Shown: one piece after another, positions 36,681 through 44,552 of the stretch
Numbering within the stretch: position 1 is the stretch's first letter
Layout: the number at the start of each line of letters is the position of its first letter
Assembly: GCF_016595675.1 (NCBI RefSeq)
Contig: NZ_JAENJH010000012.1
Coordinates: 1 to 64,000 of the forward strand
Direction: 5' to 3'
Length of the DNA stretch: 64,000 bases
Source: Prauserella cavernicola
Lineage (GTDB): Bacteria > Actinomycetota > Actinomycetes > Mycobacteriales > Pseudonocardiaceae
Notes under the pieces: generated by a model
What the model was told of the DNA's origin: nothing
Database searches by the model: none
Seen by the model: only the letters and a program-made list of their open reading frames with translations
Position numbers and translations under genes: made by a program

Positions 36681-37628
36681 GTGAGTACCCGTGATCTCGG
36701 CCTGCCGGAGCAGGTCGTCCCGCCGAAGGGGGAGCTGCCCTCGCGCGTGACGATCTGGGAGGTCGGCCCCCGTGACGGACTGCAGAACGAGAAGTCCGTG
36801 GTGCCCGTCGCGGTGAAGCTCGAGTTCCTCGACCGGCTCGCCGCCGCCGGACTGACGACGCTGGAGGCGACGAGCTTCGTGCACCCGAAGTGGGTGCCGC
36901 AGCTCGCCGACGCCGAGGAGCTGCTCGCGGACCTGACCCAGCGCGACGGGGTGCGCTACCCGGTGCTCGTGCCCAACGCGCGTGGCCTGGACCGGGCGCT
37001 GGCCGCCGGGGTCGGCCACATCGCGGTGTTCGCCAGCGCCACGGAGACCTTCGCCCAGCGCAACCTCAACTCGACGCTCGACGAGCAGTTCGCGATGTTC
37101 GAGCCCGTGATCACGCGGGCGCGGGCCGAGGGCCTCGAGGTGCGCGGCTACCTCTCGATGTGCTTCGGCGACCCGTGGGAGGGCGCGGTGCCCGCCGCGC
37201 AGGTCGCGCGCGCGGGCACGCGGCTCTTGGAACTGGGCTGCTCGGAGCTCTCGCTGGGCGACACGATCGGCGTGGCCACGGCAGGCCAGGTCGAGCGGCT
37301 GCTCGACACGTTCACCGAGAACGGCGTCGGCGTCGGCTCGCTCGCGGTGCACTTCCACGACACCTACGGCCAGGCGCTCACCAACACGCTGGCCGCACTC
37401 CGCCGTGGTGTGTCCACTGTGGATTCCTCGGCGGGTGGGCTCGGCGGCTGTCCCTACGCCGAGTCGGCCACCGGCAACCTCGCCACCGAGGACCTGGTGT
37501 GGCTGCTCGACGGCCTCGGTGTCGGGCACGGCGTCGACCTCGACGCGCTGGTCGCCACCAGCGCGTGGATGGCAGAGCAGCTCGGGCGGCCGAGCCCCTC
37601 GCGCGTGGTCAGGGCTCTGGGCGGCTAG
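36681..37628 (+). CDS. mvaB: Hydroxymethylglutaryl-CoA lyase
   Basis: A 315-residue HMG-CoA lyase of the DRE-TIM family, splitting HMG-CoA to acetyl-CoA and acetoacetate in leucine breakdown. The N-terminal EVGPRDGLQNE has the metal and catalytic residues, VHFHDTYGQALTN the His-x-His metal pair, and GGLGGCPYAESATGNLATED the catalytic Cys loop. GTG 36681 is 3 bases after the PH-protein stop codon, so they may be co-transcribed. The rest of the leucine pathway is not here apart from the carboxylase and acyl-CoA dehydrogenase genes. Confidence 0.92.
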   Translation: MSTRDLGLPEQVVPPKGELPSRVTIWEVGPRDGLQNEKSVVPVAVKLEFLDRLAAAGLTTLEATSFVHPKWVPQLADAEELLADLTQRDGVRYPVLVPNARGLDRALAAGVGHIAVFASATETFAQRNLNSTLDEQFAMFEPVITRARAEGLEVRGYLSMCFGDPWEGAVPAAQVARAGTRLLELGCSELSLGDTIGVATAGQVERLLDTFTENGVGVGSLAVHFHDTYGQALTNTLAALRRGVSTVDSSAGGLGGCPYAESATGNLATEDLVWLLDGLGVGHGVDLDALVATSAWMAEQLGRPSPSRVVRALGG

Positions 37629-37776
37629 CCGCAGCTCAAGAAGAGACGCGTGGCTGCCGATCTCTACGGCACAACGTTTCGGTTGCGAGTGGAACCGCGC
37701 GCCAGCACGCTGCGTCTGATGCGTTGCCGACCGCTGTCCGCTGTGACAGCAGACCAACGGACGTCGGGAGAGTGCC

Positions 37777-38220
37777 GTGACCGACCATCGTGCGCAGGTG
37801 GACCAGCTCCTCGCCGACTACCGGCGCAGTCGGGACCAACTGGCTTCCGTGCATCGCGAACTCGCGTCGATCAGCGAGTCGGCCACCAGTGAGGACGGGC
37901 TCATCACCGCGACCGTCGGCGCCAGGGGCGTCCTCACCGGCCTCGTGATCGCCGACGAGGCGTACGAGAAGTACCGGCCCGTGGAGCTCGCCGCGCAGAT
38001 CGTGAAGCTCACCGGCGGTGCCACCGTCAAGGCGTTCGAGGGCGCGGGTGAGGTGCTGGCCCCCGCGCTGCCCTCGGGTACCGACCCGCAGGCGTTGCTG
38101 CTGGGCACGGCTGACCTGTCCGCCGAGGAGCTGGCCCCCGACGAGGTGCCCGACGACGAGGACGAGAGCTTCGACGACCGCAGCTGGCTCGCCCAGGCCG
38201 ACTGGCCGAGGACGCGATGA
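37777..38220 (+). CDS. YbaB/EbfC-like DNA-binding family protein
   Basis: A 147-residue protein. The N-terminal heptad-rich helix (about 5-38, QVDQLLADYRRSRDQLASVH) and the following ITATVGARGVLTGLVI strands resemble YbaB/EbfC nucleoid-associated proteins; the C-terminal 50 residues are strongly acidic. YbaB-like genes commonly precede WXG100-type genes in actinobacteria. GGGAG precedes GTG 37777. Its TGA overlaps the next ATG. The 148-base gap before it probably contains the promoter for the four-gene cassette. Confidence 0.75.
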   Translation: MTDHRAQVDQLLADYRRSRDQLASVHRELASISESATSEDGLITATVGARGVLTGLVIADEAYEKYRPVELAAQIVKLTGGATVKAFEGAGEVLAPALPSGTDPQALLLGTADLSAEELAPDEVPDDEDESFDDRSWLAQADWPRTR

Positions 38221-38549
38221 GCGGCGAGGGACCGGGCTTCGAGGTCGACGCCGAGCGGCTCGGCGCTCACGCCGCCGAGTTCGAGGGTCTGGCCGACCGG
38301 GCCGCGCGGATCGTGGCCGACCTGCGGGGCAGCCTCGACGCGACGCCCGCGCCGTGGGGCTCCGACGAGGTCGGCCGCAGCTTCGCGGGCGCCCACGACG
38401 GTCCCGCGGGCGAGGCGCTGGGCGGTCTCGGCGAGCTGGCGGGCGGCCTCGGCGACATGGGCACCAGGTTGGCGTCGGCGGCGGGCGCGTACTCCACCGC
38501 CGACGCGGACGCGGCCGGGGATCTCAGCGACGCCGGTTCGGCCGGGTAG
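38217..38549 (+). CDS. EspC/WXG100-like type VII secretion substrate
   Basis: A 110-residue helical-hairpin protein. The first helix (about 10-40) and second (about 65-100) are separated by WGSDEVGRSFAGAH, in the place of the WxG turn. Near the C-terminus AYSTADADA contains a YxxxD export motif (Y-S-T-A-D), characteristic of type VII secretion substrates. It overlaps the YbaB-like gene (ATGA) and ends 10 bases before the TNT toxin gene, so it is a likely co-secreted partner or chaperone of the toxin. Confidence 0.75.
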   Translation: MSGEGPGFEVDAERLGAHAAEFEGLADRAARIVADLRGSLDATPAPWGSDEVGRSFAGAHDGPAGEALGGLGELAGGLGDMGTRLASAAGAYSTADADAAGDLSDAGSAG

Positions 38550-38559
38550 GGGCGCGCGG

Positions 38560-40827
38560 ATGGGCATCGAGCTGCCCGCCGAGCTGGCGGACATCGCGGC
38601 GCGGACGGGCGTGAGCTGGCCGGAGGCCGACGAGGACGGCATGCGCGAGCAGGCGGAGGCCTGGCGGCGGGCCGCGGGCGAGCTGAACACGCTGGCCACC
38701 GACGCGGACGCTGTCGCTGGCAAGGCCCTCGGCACGATGGCCGGGCCTGCCGCGGAGTCCGCGCGCGAACGGTGGTCCGGGTTCGCCGAGCCCGACAGCG
38801 GCGCGTTGTCGGTGGCGGCCCGGGGAGCGGACCAGGCGGCGCAGCGCCTCGACGACGCCGCCGAGCAGGTGGGCGCGGCGAAGGTCGAGCTCGTCCGGCA
38901 GCTCGTGGACGCGGCCAGGAACAGCGACGCCGCCGTCGCCGCGGCCGACTCGGGGCATCCCGCGGCGCTGGCCGGGCTGGACACCACGCTGCGGGGCGCC
39001 GCGACCAACCTCACCGCCGTGTCGGGTGGCCTCGTCGAGGCCGTCGGAGCCGGAGCGAACGGAACCCTCGCCGCGACGAGCGAGGTCGTGGACCCCAACC
39101 CCGGCGCGTCCGAGAGCCGTTCCGGACTGCTCGGCGCCGCGACCGGGTTGCCCGCCACGGTCGTGGACGCGGCGCGGACATCGGTGGAGGACGTCGCTGC
39201 GCCGGTCGAGGACCTGGCCGGACAGGCCGGGCTGCCGCTGGGCGCGCAGGGGCAGGGACAGGGACAGCCGGGTGGCCTCGTGCCGGACGCGCTCGGACCC
39301 GATGGCCTGCTGCCGGGGCGTGGATCGGACGGGCTGCTGCCCGACGGGCTGCTGCCGGGGACCGGATCGGACGGAGTGCTGCCGGACGGAGTGCTGCCGG
39401 GGCGCGGATCGGACGGACTCCTGCCCGACGGGCTCCTGCCGGGGACCGGCTCCTCCGACGGACCGCTGCCAGAGCGGGGACCGGACGGAGTGCTCCCGGG
39501 GCGTGGACCCGACGGGCTGCTCCCGGACGGCTCATCCGACGGGCGGGGCGGTGCGGGAGCGCAGCCCGGCCCACCACCGGTGTCGGTTCCCGGCGACGAG
39601 GGCACCGGCCCGATCGCCCTGCCCGGCGCCGACGCCCCGACCCCGCCGAGGGGCACCTACGGCGGGTTCCTGCCGCAGGGCGGCTTCGACGACGTGCCCA
39701 CTCCGCCGAGCGGCTTCTCCGCGCCCGCACAGGGCATGCCGACGCCACCGGCCCAGACGCACCTCGCCGGGTTCTCCGGCGCGCCGGCGGCCCCGTCACC
39801 GATGGCTCCGATGGCTCCGCCGGCACAGCCGATGCTGCCGCCGGGTCAGCAGTTCGCGCCCCAGCCGTATTCCGCGCAACCGTTTGCCGGCCAGCACTTC
39901 GGCGCTCCGCAGGCCCCGTACGGCGGCGCGGCACCCGCGCCAGGACCCGGCCCACAGCCCCAGGCTCCGCCGGGGATGGCTCCGGTGCCGCCACGCGGGG
40001 CGCCCGCCGCACCCGCCGCGCCCGGGCGCTGGGCTCCGATGCCGGACCCGCAGCCCTATCCTCCGCAGGGCCGCCCGCCGGAACCGGTCCGTCCGCAGCC
40101 CGCCGCGCCCGTGCCCCTCGGCTCGCCGCGGCAGGAACGGGAGAGCATCGTCGCGCTGTTCTTGGTGCACATGTTCCCCATCGGGCACCTGCCCGTCGCC
40201 GCCGACCGGCCCGCCCGGCAGCTGCCCGTGCCCGACGAGGAGGCCACCGCGGTGTGGCTGCGGTTCCCGCCGCACGACCATCCGCGGTCGGACCTCGTCG
40301 ACCCCGGACACGCGCTCGCGTGGCTGCGCAACGGCTGGCGTCAGCCCGCACCGCCGCCCGCCGAGGTGCTGCCCTGCCCGCCCTCCGAGCTGACGGAGGG
40401 CTACGACCCGCTCGCCGAGTTCGACGAACGCGAGTGGGACCGGCGCTACGTGGTGCAGGGCGGCGAAGACTGTGAGCGGCCCGAGTACTCCTGGCCGCCC
40501 GGCGAGCAGTACCCCGAGGGCGGCTGCGAGGACGGCGAGCCCGTGGTGCTCGCCGAGGGCACGCTGCTCGACCGGTTCGGCACCGCGCACGGCCGCGTCT
40601 TCGCCGCGGACGGCACCCCGTTCGCGCGACGTTCGCTGCCGCCGGGCCACCTCGACGCCGGGTACCGCCGCTACCGCGTGGTCAGGGAGGTCCCGATGTG
40701 GAAGGCCGACTCCGCGGGCTGGTTCGGCCAGCAGGGCGGCGGCGAGCGCTACCGCGCCGTGTACTCCGCCGCCGAGCTGGTGACGCTGGGCTACCTTGCC
40801 GACATCACGTTCGAGGAGAGGGCATGA
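38560..40827 (+). CDS. CpnT-like polymorphic toxin with C-terminal TNT (NAD+ glycohydrolase) domain
   Basis: A 755-residue protein. Residues 1-200 resemble the WXG100-like N-terminal domain of CpnT (ELPAELADIAARTGVSWPEA, then long alanine-rich helices). Residues about 248-328 are degenerate repeats of GSDGLLPDGLLPG form, and about 335-525 are Pro/Gly/Gln-rich linker. The C-terminal 120 residues are TNT-like: LDRFGTAHGRVF, GTPFARRSLPPGHLDAGY and WFGQQGGGERYRAVY, ending with a tyrosine/leucine-rich strand. TNT domains, known from M. tuberculosis CpnT, hydrolyse NAD+. No signal peptide is visible, so export by a type VII system encoded elsewhere is inferred. Its stop overlaps the next start. Confidence 0.82.
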   Translation: MGIELPAELADIAARTGVSWPEADEDGMREQAEAWRRAAGELNTLATDADAVAGKALGTMAGPAAESARERWSGFAEPDSGALSVAARGADQAAQRLDDAAEQVGAAKVELVRQLVDAARNSDAAVAAADSGHPAALAGLDTTLRGAATNLTAVSGGLVEAVGAGANGTLAATSEVVDPNPGASESRSGLLGAATGLPATVVDAARTSVEDVAAPVEDLAGQAGLPLGAQGQGQGQPGGLVPDALGPDGLLPGRGSDGLLPDGLLPGTGSDGVLPDGVLPGRGSDGLLPDGLLPGTGSSDGPLPERGPDGVLPGRGPDGLLPDGSSDGRGGAGAQPGPPPVSVPGDEGTGPIALPGADAPTPPRGTYGGFLPQGGFDDVPTPPSGFSAPAQGMPTPPAQTHLAGFSGAPAAPSPMAPMAPPAQPMLPPGQQFAPQPYSAQPFAGQHFGAPQAPYGGAAPAPGPGPQPQAPPGMAPVPPRGAPAAPAAPGRWAPMPDPQPYPPQGRPPEPVRPQPAAPVPLGSPRQERESIVALFLVHMFPIGHLPVAADRPARQLPVPDEEATAVWLRFPPHDHPRSDLVDPGHALAWLRNGWRQPAPPPAEVLPCPPSELTEGYDPLAEFDEREWDRRYVVQGGEDCERPEYSWPPGEQYPEGGCEDGEPVVLAEGTLLDRFGTAHGRVFAADGTPFARRSLPPGHLDAGYRRYRVVREVPMWKADSAGWFGQQGGGERYRAVYSAAELVTLGYLADITFEERA
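39301..39540 (+). repeat. In-frame degenerate repeat in the toxin linker
   Basis: About 80 codons built from variations of GSDG(L/V)LPDG(L/V)LPG(R/T), in the toxin between the WXG100-like domain and the TNT region. Nucleotide similarity between units is high (GGATCGGACGG and CTGCTGCCGG recur), suggesting recent tandem expansion. Confidence 0.75.
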
Positions 40828-41096
40828 ACACCGAGTCGATCATGCGGTGGCTGGAGGCCGTCGGCGTGCCGCCCGAGGTCGTGTCGGTCGGAGGCGAGGC
40901 CGACAACGCCTGGTGCCTGCTGCGGACCGAGCCCGAGGGCGACGACGGCGAGGTGGCGTGGGAAGTGTTCTGGCGCGAGCAGGGCAACCGCTACGACTGG
41001 GCCCGCTTCACCAACGAACAGGTCGCCTGCCACTACCTCTTCGGCAGGCTCACGTGGTCGCAGGTCGCCCGGGGCGCGGTCGGCGTCCTCCCCTGA
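40824..41096 (+). CDS. Putative immunity protein for the TNT toxin
   Basis: A 90-residue acidic protein beginning MNTESIMRWLEAVGVPPEVV and containing AWEVFWREQGNRYDWARF and ACHYLFGRLTW. No signal peptide or membrane helix. The ATG overlaps the toxin TGA (ATGA), the coupling typical of toxin-immunity pairs. M. tuberculosis protects itself with IFT encoded after CpnT; this protein is much shorter and I see no clear likeness to IFT. Immunity is inferred from position and size. It might also be an unrelated small regulator. Confidence 0.6.
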   Translation: MNTESIMRWLEAVGVPPEVVSVGGEADNAWCLLRTEPEGDDGEVAWEVFWREQGNRYDWARFTNEQVACHYLFGRLTWSQVARGAVGVLP

Positions 41097-41110
41097 GCGT
41101 GCCCACAACA

Positions 41111-41165
41111 TGCGGTGAAGGGCACCTTTACTGCGTTGAACGCAGTAAAGGTGCCCTTCACCGCA
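41111..41165. repeat. Intergenic palindrome, copy 2
   Basis: A 55-base perfect inverted repeat: 25-base arms (41111-41135 and 41141-41165) around a TTGAA loop. It sits between the convergent immunity gene (stop at 41096) and hisN (stop at 41179), where it could serve as a bidirectional terminator. It differs from copy 1 (29086-29138) at only a few positions near the loop. Confidence 0.9.
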
Positions 41166-41178
41166 GTCGGGTGCGGCT

Positions 41179-41964
41179 TCAGGGTTTGCGCAACAGTTCC
41201 AGCGCGGCGTCGTGGACTCGTCCGTTGGTCGACAGGGCCGAGCCGCCGTCGAAGCGCTCCGCTCCGGACAGGTCGGTGAACCGCCCGCCCGCCTCGGTGA
41301 CCAGCACCTGCGCGGCCGCGACGTCCCACGGGTTGACGATCGCCTCGGCCGCCACCTCGAGCGAGCCCTCCGCGACGAGGCAGTGGTGCCAGAAGTCGCC
41401 GAACGCCCTGCTCTCCCAGCACGCGTCCACGAAGGTGAGGTAGGCCTCGCGCGAGTGGTACTCGGTCCACGTGCCGAGGTCGGTGGTCGAGACGTACGAG
41501 TCGGCCAGCGACGCGACGCCGGAGACCGACAGCCGGTGCTCACCGGTGCCGTCGCGCAGCCACGCCCCACCGCCCGCGCTCGCCCACCAGCGCCTGCCGA
41601 GCAGCGGGGCGCTGATCATGCCGACCACGGGCGTGCCGTCCTCGACCAGCGCGATCAGCGTGGCCCACACGGGATTGCCGCGCGAGAAGTTCTTGGTGCC
41701 GTCGATCGGGTCGAGTACCCACACCCGGCCGGTCGTGCTCGCCGAGCCGCCGCGTTCCTCACCCGCCACGGTGTCGCCGGGGCGCTCCGCCGCGATCAGC
41801 TCCCTGATCGCGTCCTCGACGGCCGTGTCGGCGTCGGTCACCGGAGTGCGGTCCGGCTTGCTGGACACGCGCAGATCCTGGGCGCGAAAGCGCGCGGACG
41901 TGATGGCGTCGGCGGCGTCGGCGAGCCTGCCGGCCAGGGCTAGATCGGGGGAACGGCTGGACAC
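41179..41964 (-). CDS. hisN: Histidinol-phosphatase, inositol monophosphatase family
   Basis: A 261-residue magnesium-dependent phosphatase. The metal sites GEERGG and WVLDPIDGTKNFSRG are present, and NPWDVAAAQVLVTEAGG closes the active site. The N-terminus SSKPDRTPVTDADTAVE is typical of the actinobacterial HisN group (Rv3137/CysQ-like relatives), so histidinol-phosphate is the most likely substrate; inositol phosphate or PAP phosphatase activity cannot be ruled out. GTG 41964. Confidence 0.82.
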   Translation of the reverse strand: MSSRSPDLALAGRLADAADAITSARFRAQDLRVSSKPDRTPVTDADTAVEDAIRELIAAERPGDTVAGEERGGSASTTGRVWVLDPIDGTKNFSRGNPVWATLIALVEDGTPVVGMISAPLLGRRWWASAGGGAWLRDGTGEHRLSVSGVASLADSYVSTTDLGTWTEYHSREAYLTFVDACWESRAFGDFWHHCLVAEGSLEVAAEAIVNPWDVAAAQVLVTEAGGRFTDLSGAERFDGGSALSTNGRVHDAALELLRKP

Positions 41965-42006
41965 GGCACCGATGTTTTCACGGCCCCCGGCCGTAAGGTT
42001 GGCGAG

Positions 42007-42696
42007 GTGAGCATGGTCCTACTTGCCGAAGACGATCCCGCGATCGCGGAGCCGTTGTCGAGGGCGCTGCAGCGGGAGGGATACGAGGTCGTGGTGGTGG
42101 GCGACGGGCCCGCCGCTCTGGAGCTGACCTCGCGCGATCGCGTGGACCTGCTGGTGCTCGACCTCGGCCTGCCCGGCATGGACGGTCTCGAGGTGTGCCG
42201 CAGGCTCAGGGCGAAGGGCACCGAGCTGCCCGTGCTGATGCTCACCGCCAGGACCGACGAGGTCGACTTCGTGGTGGGGCTCGACGCGGGTGCCGACGAC
42301 TACGTGGCCAAGCCGTTCCGCCTCGCCGAGCTGCTCGCCCGTATCAGGGCGCTGCTGCGCAGGCGAGCGCCGGAGGTGCTCGACGCCGGCGGTGTGCGGA
42401 TGGACGTCGCCGCGCGCATGGTGACCGTCGACGGCAAGGAGGTCCAGCTCGCCAACAAGGAGTTCGAGCTGCTGCGCGTGCTGATGAGCAGGGCGGGCCA
42501 CGTGGTGAGCCGCGAGGACATCCTCTCCGAGGTGTGGAACGACCTGGAGTCCAAGACCTCCAAGACGCTGGACATGCACATGTCGTGGCTGCGCCGCAAG
42601 CTCTCCATCGCCGGCGACAACGGGTCGAGCCGCCGCTCGGGCGAGGAGCACATCGCCACGGTGCGCGGCGTCGGTTTCCGCTTCAACACCGAGTGA
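42007..42696 (+). CDS. OmpR-family response regulator
   Basis: A 229-residue regulator. The receiver domain has the acidic pocket EDD at 8-10, the phosphoacceptor Asp at 52 in LLVLDLGLPGMDG and the switch Lys in DDYVAKPF. The C-terminal winged helix (about 130-228) includes NKEFELLRVLMSRAGHVVSR and ATVRGVGFRF. The kinase follows 3 bases later. GTG 42007 or ATG 42013 are both possible; the former is used. The stimulus is unknown. Confidence 0.92.
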   Translation: MSMVLLAEDDPAIAEPLSRALQREGYEVVVVGDGPAALELTSRDRVDLLVLDLGLPGMDGLEVCRRLRAKGTELPVLMLTARTDEVDFVVGLDAGADDYVAKPFRLAELLARIRALLRRRAPEVLDAGGVRMDVAARMVTVDGKEVQLANKEFELLRVLMSRAGHVVSREDILSEVWNDLESKTSKTLDMHMSWLRRKLSIAGDNGSSRRSGEEHIATVRGVGFRFNTE

Positions 42697-42699
42697 GCC

Positions 42700-43983
42700 A
42701 TGCGCCGACGGATACTGCTCGCCATCCTGCTCGCCGTCACGGTCACCGGCGCCGCGCTCGCCAGCCCTCTGGGGGTGACGGGCTGGCTGCTGGTGAGCAA
42801 CCTCGCGAGAGAGGACCTGTCGTCGAGCGCCCAGCGCATCGCCGCGATCCTCGACGACCAGCTCGCCGACAACCGGCCGCTCGACCTCCAGCAGGTCAGG
42901 GCGGCTGTTCCGCAGTCGGGTGAGCTCACCGTCCAGCAGCCGGGCAAACCGGAGCTGACCTACGGCGCGAACCCCGGTTCCGAGGTCGTGGTGGAGACCG
43001 TGCCGATCGCCAGGGGCGGCACGGTGGAACTGGCCATCCCGGCCGGGCCGCTGCGCACGCGGCAATGGCAGGTGGCCATGGCCGTGATCCTGCTGGTGGT
43101 GCTCTCCGTCGGCACGGGCACGGTGGTGGCGACGGTGACCGCGCGAAGGCTCGCCAAGCCACTGCGGCACGTCGCGGACCGGGCGGCCCGCCTCGGCGGC
43201 GGCGACTTCAAACCGGACGGGCGGCGCTACGAGGTCGCCGAATTGGACATGGTCGCCGACGCGCTCGACGCCTCCGCCACCGCGCTCGCCCAGCTCGTGC
43301 AACGCGAACGGCAGCTCGTTGGCGACGTCTCGCACCAGCTGCGGAGCAGGCTGACGGCGCTGCAGCTGCGGCTGGAAGCCCTCACCACCCATCCCGACGC
43401 CGAGGTGGCGGAGGACGCCCAGGCCGCCCAGGAACAGGCCGACCGGCTGGCCGAGGCGCTCGACGAACTGCTGGCCGCGGCCAGGGCGGCGAGCGAGGTC
43501 GGCGCGGAGCCGGTGGAGCTGTCCACCGTGCTGCCCGAGATGAGCGAGGAGTGGCGGCAGCTGCTGCGGGCCGAGGGACGTCAGCTGAGGCTGCGCGTCG
43601 CCGACGGGCTGATGGCGAGGGCCACCCCGGCACGGCTGCGCGAGATCATCGGGGTGCTGCTGGACAACTCGCTGCGCCACGGCGCGGGCAACGTGACGCT
43701 CACGGCCCGGCGCGGCGACACCGAAGGCACCGTCGTGATCGAGGTGACCGACTCCGGCGCGGGTGTTCCCGAGGAGCTCGCGCCCCACATCTTCGAGCGC
43801 GGCTTCTCCGGCGCGGGGTCGTTCGGCGTGGGGCTCGCGCTGGCCAGGGCACTCGCCGAGGCCGACGGCGGCAGGCTGGAGCTGTCCGGGAAGACGACGG
43901 CGACGTTCAGTCTGTTCCTGCGCGTGCCGAGCCCGGCCGACGTGGCGGCGGTCCGCTGGCCCGCGGAGCGAATGCCGCGCTGA
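42700..43983 (+). CDS. Sensor histidine kinase
   Basis: A 427-residue membrane kinase. Helices at about 7-32 and 124-146 flank an extracytoplasmic sensor of about 90 residues. A HAMP segment follows (RRLAKPLRHVADRAARLGGG). The H-box has the phosphorylated His at 212 (GDVSHQLRSRLTAL), the N-box is GVLLDNSLRHGAG, and DSGAGVPEE and GVGLALARALAEADGG are the G boxes. It starts 3 bases after the response regulator, forming a two-component operon. Confidence 0.92.
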   Translation: MRRRILLAILLAVTVTGAALASPLGVTGWLLVSNLAREDLSSSAQRIAAILDDQLADNRPLDLQQVRAAVPQSGELTVQQPGKPELTYGANPGSEVVVETVPIARGGTVELAIPAGPLRTRQWQVAMAVILLVVLSVGTGTVVATVTARRLAKPLRHVADRAARLGGGDFKPDGRRYEVAELDMVADALDASATALAQLVQRERQLVGDVSHQLRSRLTALQLRLEALTTHPDAEVAEDAQAAQEQADRLAEALDELLAAARAASEVGAEPVELSTVLPEMSEEWRQLLRAEGRQLRLRVADGLMARATPARLREIIGVLLDNSLRHGAGNVTLTARRGDTEGTVVIEVTDSGAGVPEELAPHIFERGFSGAGSFGVGLALARALAEADGGRLELSGKTTATFSLFLRVPSPADVAAVRWPAERMPR

Positions 43984-43992
43984 GCAGGTTCG

Positions 43993-44520
43993 TCAGCGGT
44001 GGGTGGCGAGCTCGTCGTCGCCGCGGTGCCTGCGGCCGAGCTCGTCGGGAAAGACCCACTTCCGCAGGCCCCACCAGCGGAACATCATCGCGAGGAGCAT
44101 GCCGATCACGGACCCGGCGATGAAGTCGGCCGACTCCTGCACGAACAGCGACACGTGTGGCCGTTCCAGGTCGAAGACGTAACGTGACGCCAGCAGCGGA
44201 ATGAGGTTCACCCCCACGGCGACGCCGCTGATCAGGAAGAACAGCGCCGCCTCGTGGGAGCGCTCCCGGCCGCCCCTGGTGCGGAAGGACCACTCGCGGT
44301 TGAGCACGTACGACACGATCGTCGCCACGATGATCGCGATGGCCTTCGCGGTGGTCGGCTTGGTGTCGAGCACCGTGAGCTTCAGCAGGTACCAGACGCC
44401 GTTGTCGACGAGGAACGTCGTGCCGCCCACGACCGCGAACTTCAGCAGCTCTCGGTGCTTGATCAGCACCGACCGCAGAGGTTCGGGCACTCGGGCGAGC
44501 ACGGATTCGACGACGGCCAC
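43993..44520 (-). CDS. GtrA family membrane protein
   Basis: A 175-residue GtrA-like protein with four predicted membrane helices and the family segments LLKFAVVGGTTFLVDNGVWY and IVSYVLNREWSFR. Related proteins are thought to move polyprenyl-linked sugars across the membrane or act in cell-surface polysaccharide synthesis. The tail has a Arg/His-rich stretch. A GtrA protein also occurs next to purK in mycobacteria (Rv3277), matching this neighbourhood. GTG 44520. Confidence 0.88.
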   Translation of the reverse strand: MAVVESVLARVPEPLRSVLIKHRELLKFAVVGGTTFLVDNGVWYLLKLTVLDTKPTTAKAIAIIVATIVSYVLNREWSFRTRGGRERSHEAALFFLISGVAVGVNLIPLLASRYVFDLERPHVSLFVQESADFIAGSVIGMLLAMMFRWWGLRKWVFPDELGRRHRGDDELATHR

Positions 44521-44552
44521 GCACGCAGTCTACGCAGCGTCATCTGGGCCGA

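Noticed and set aside
37777-41096. The toxin cassette as part of a complete type VII secretion locus
   Set aside because: No eccB, eccC, eccD, eccE or mycosin gene is present in the window; only substrates and accessory-type genes are seen.
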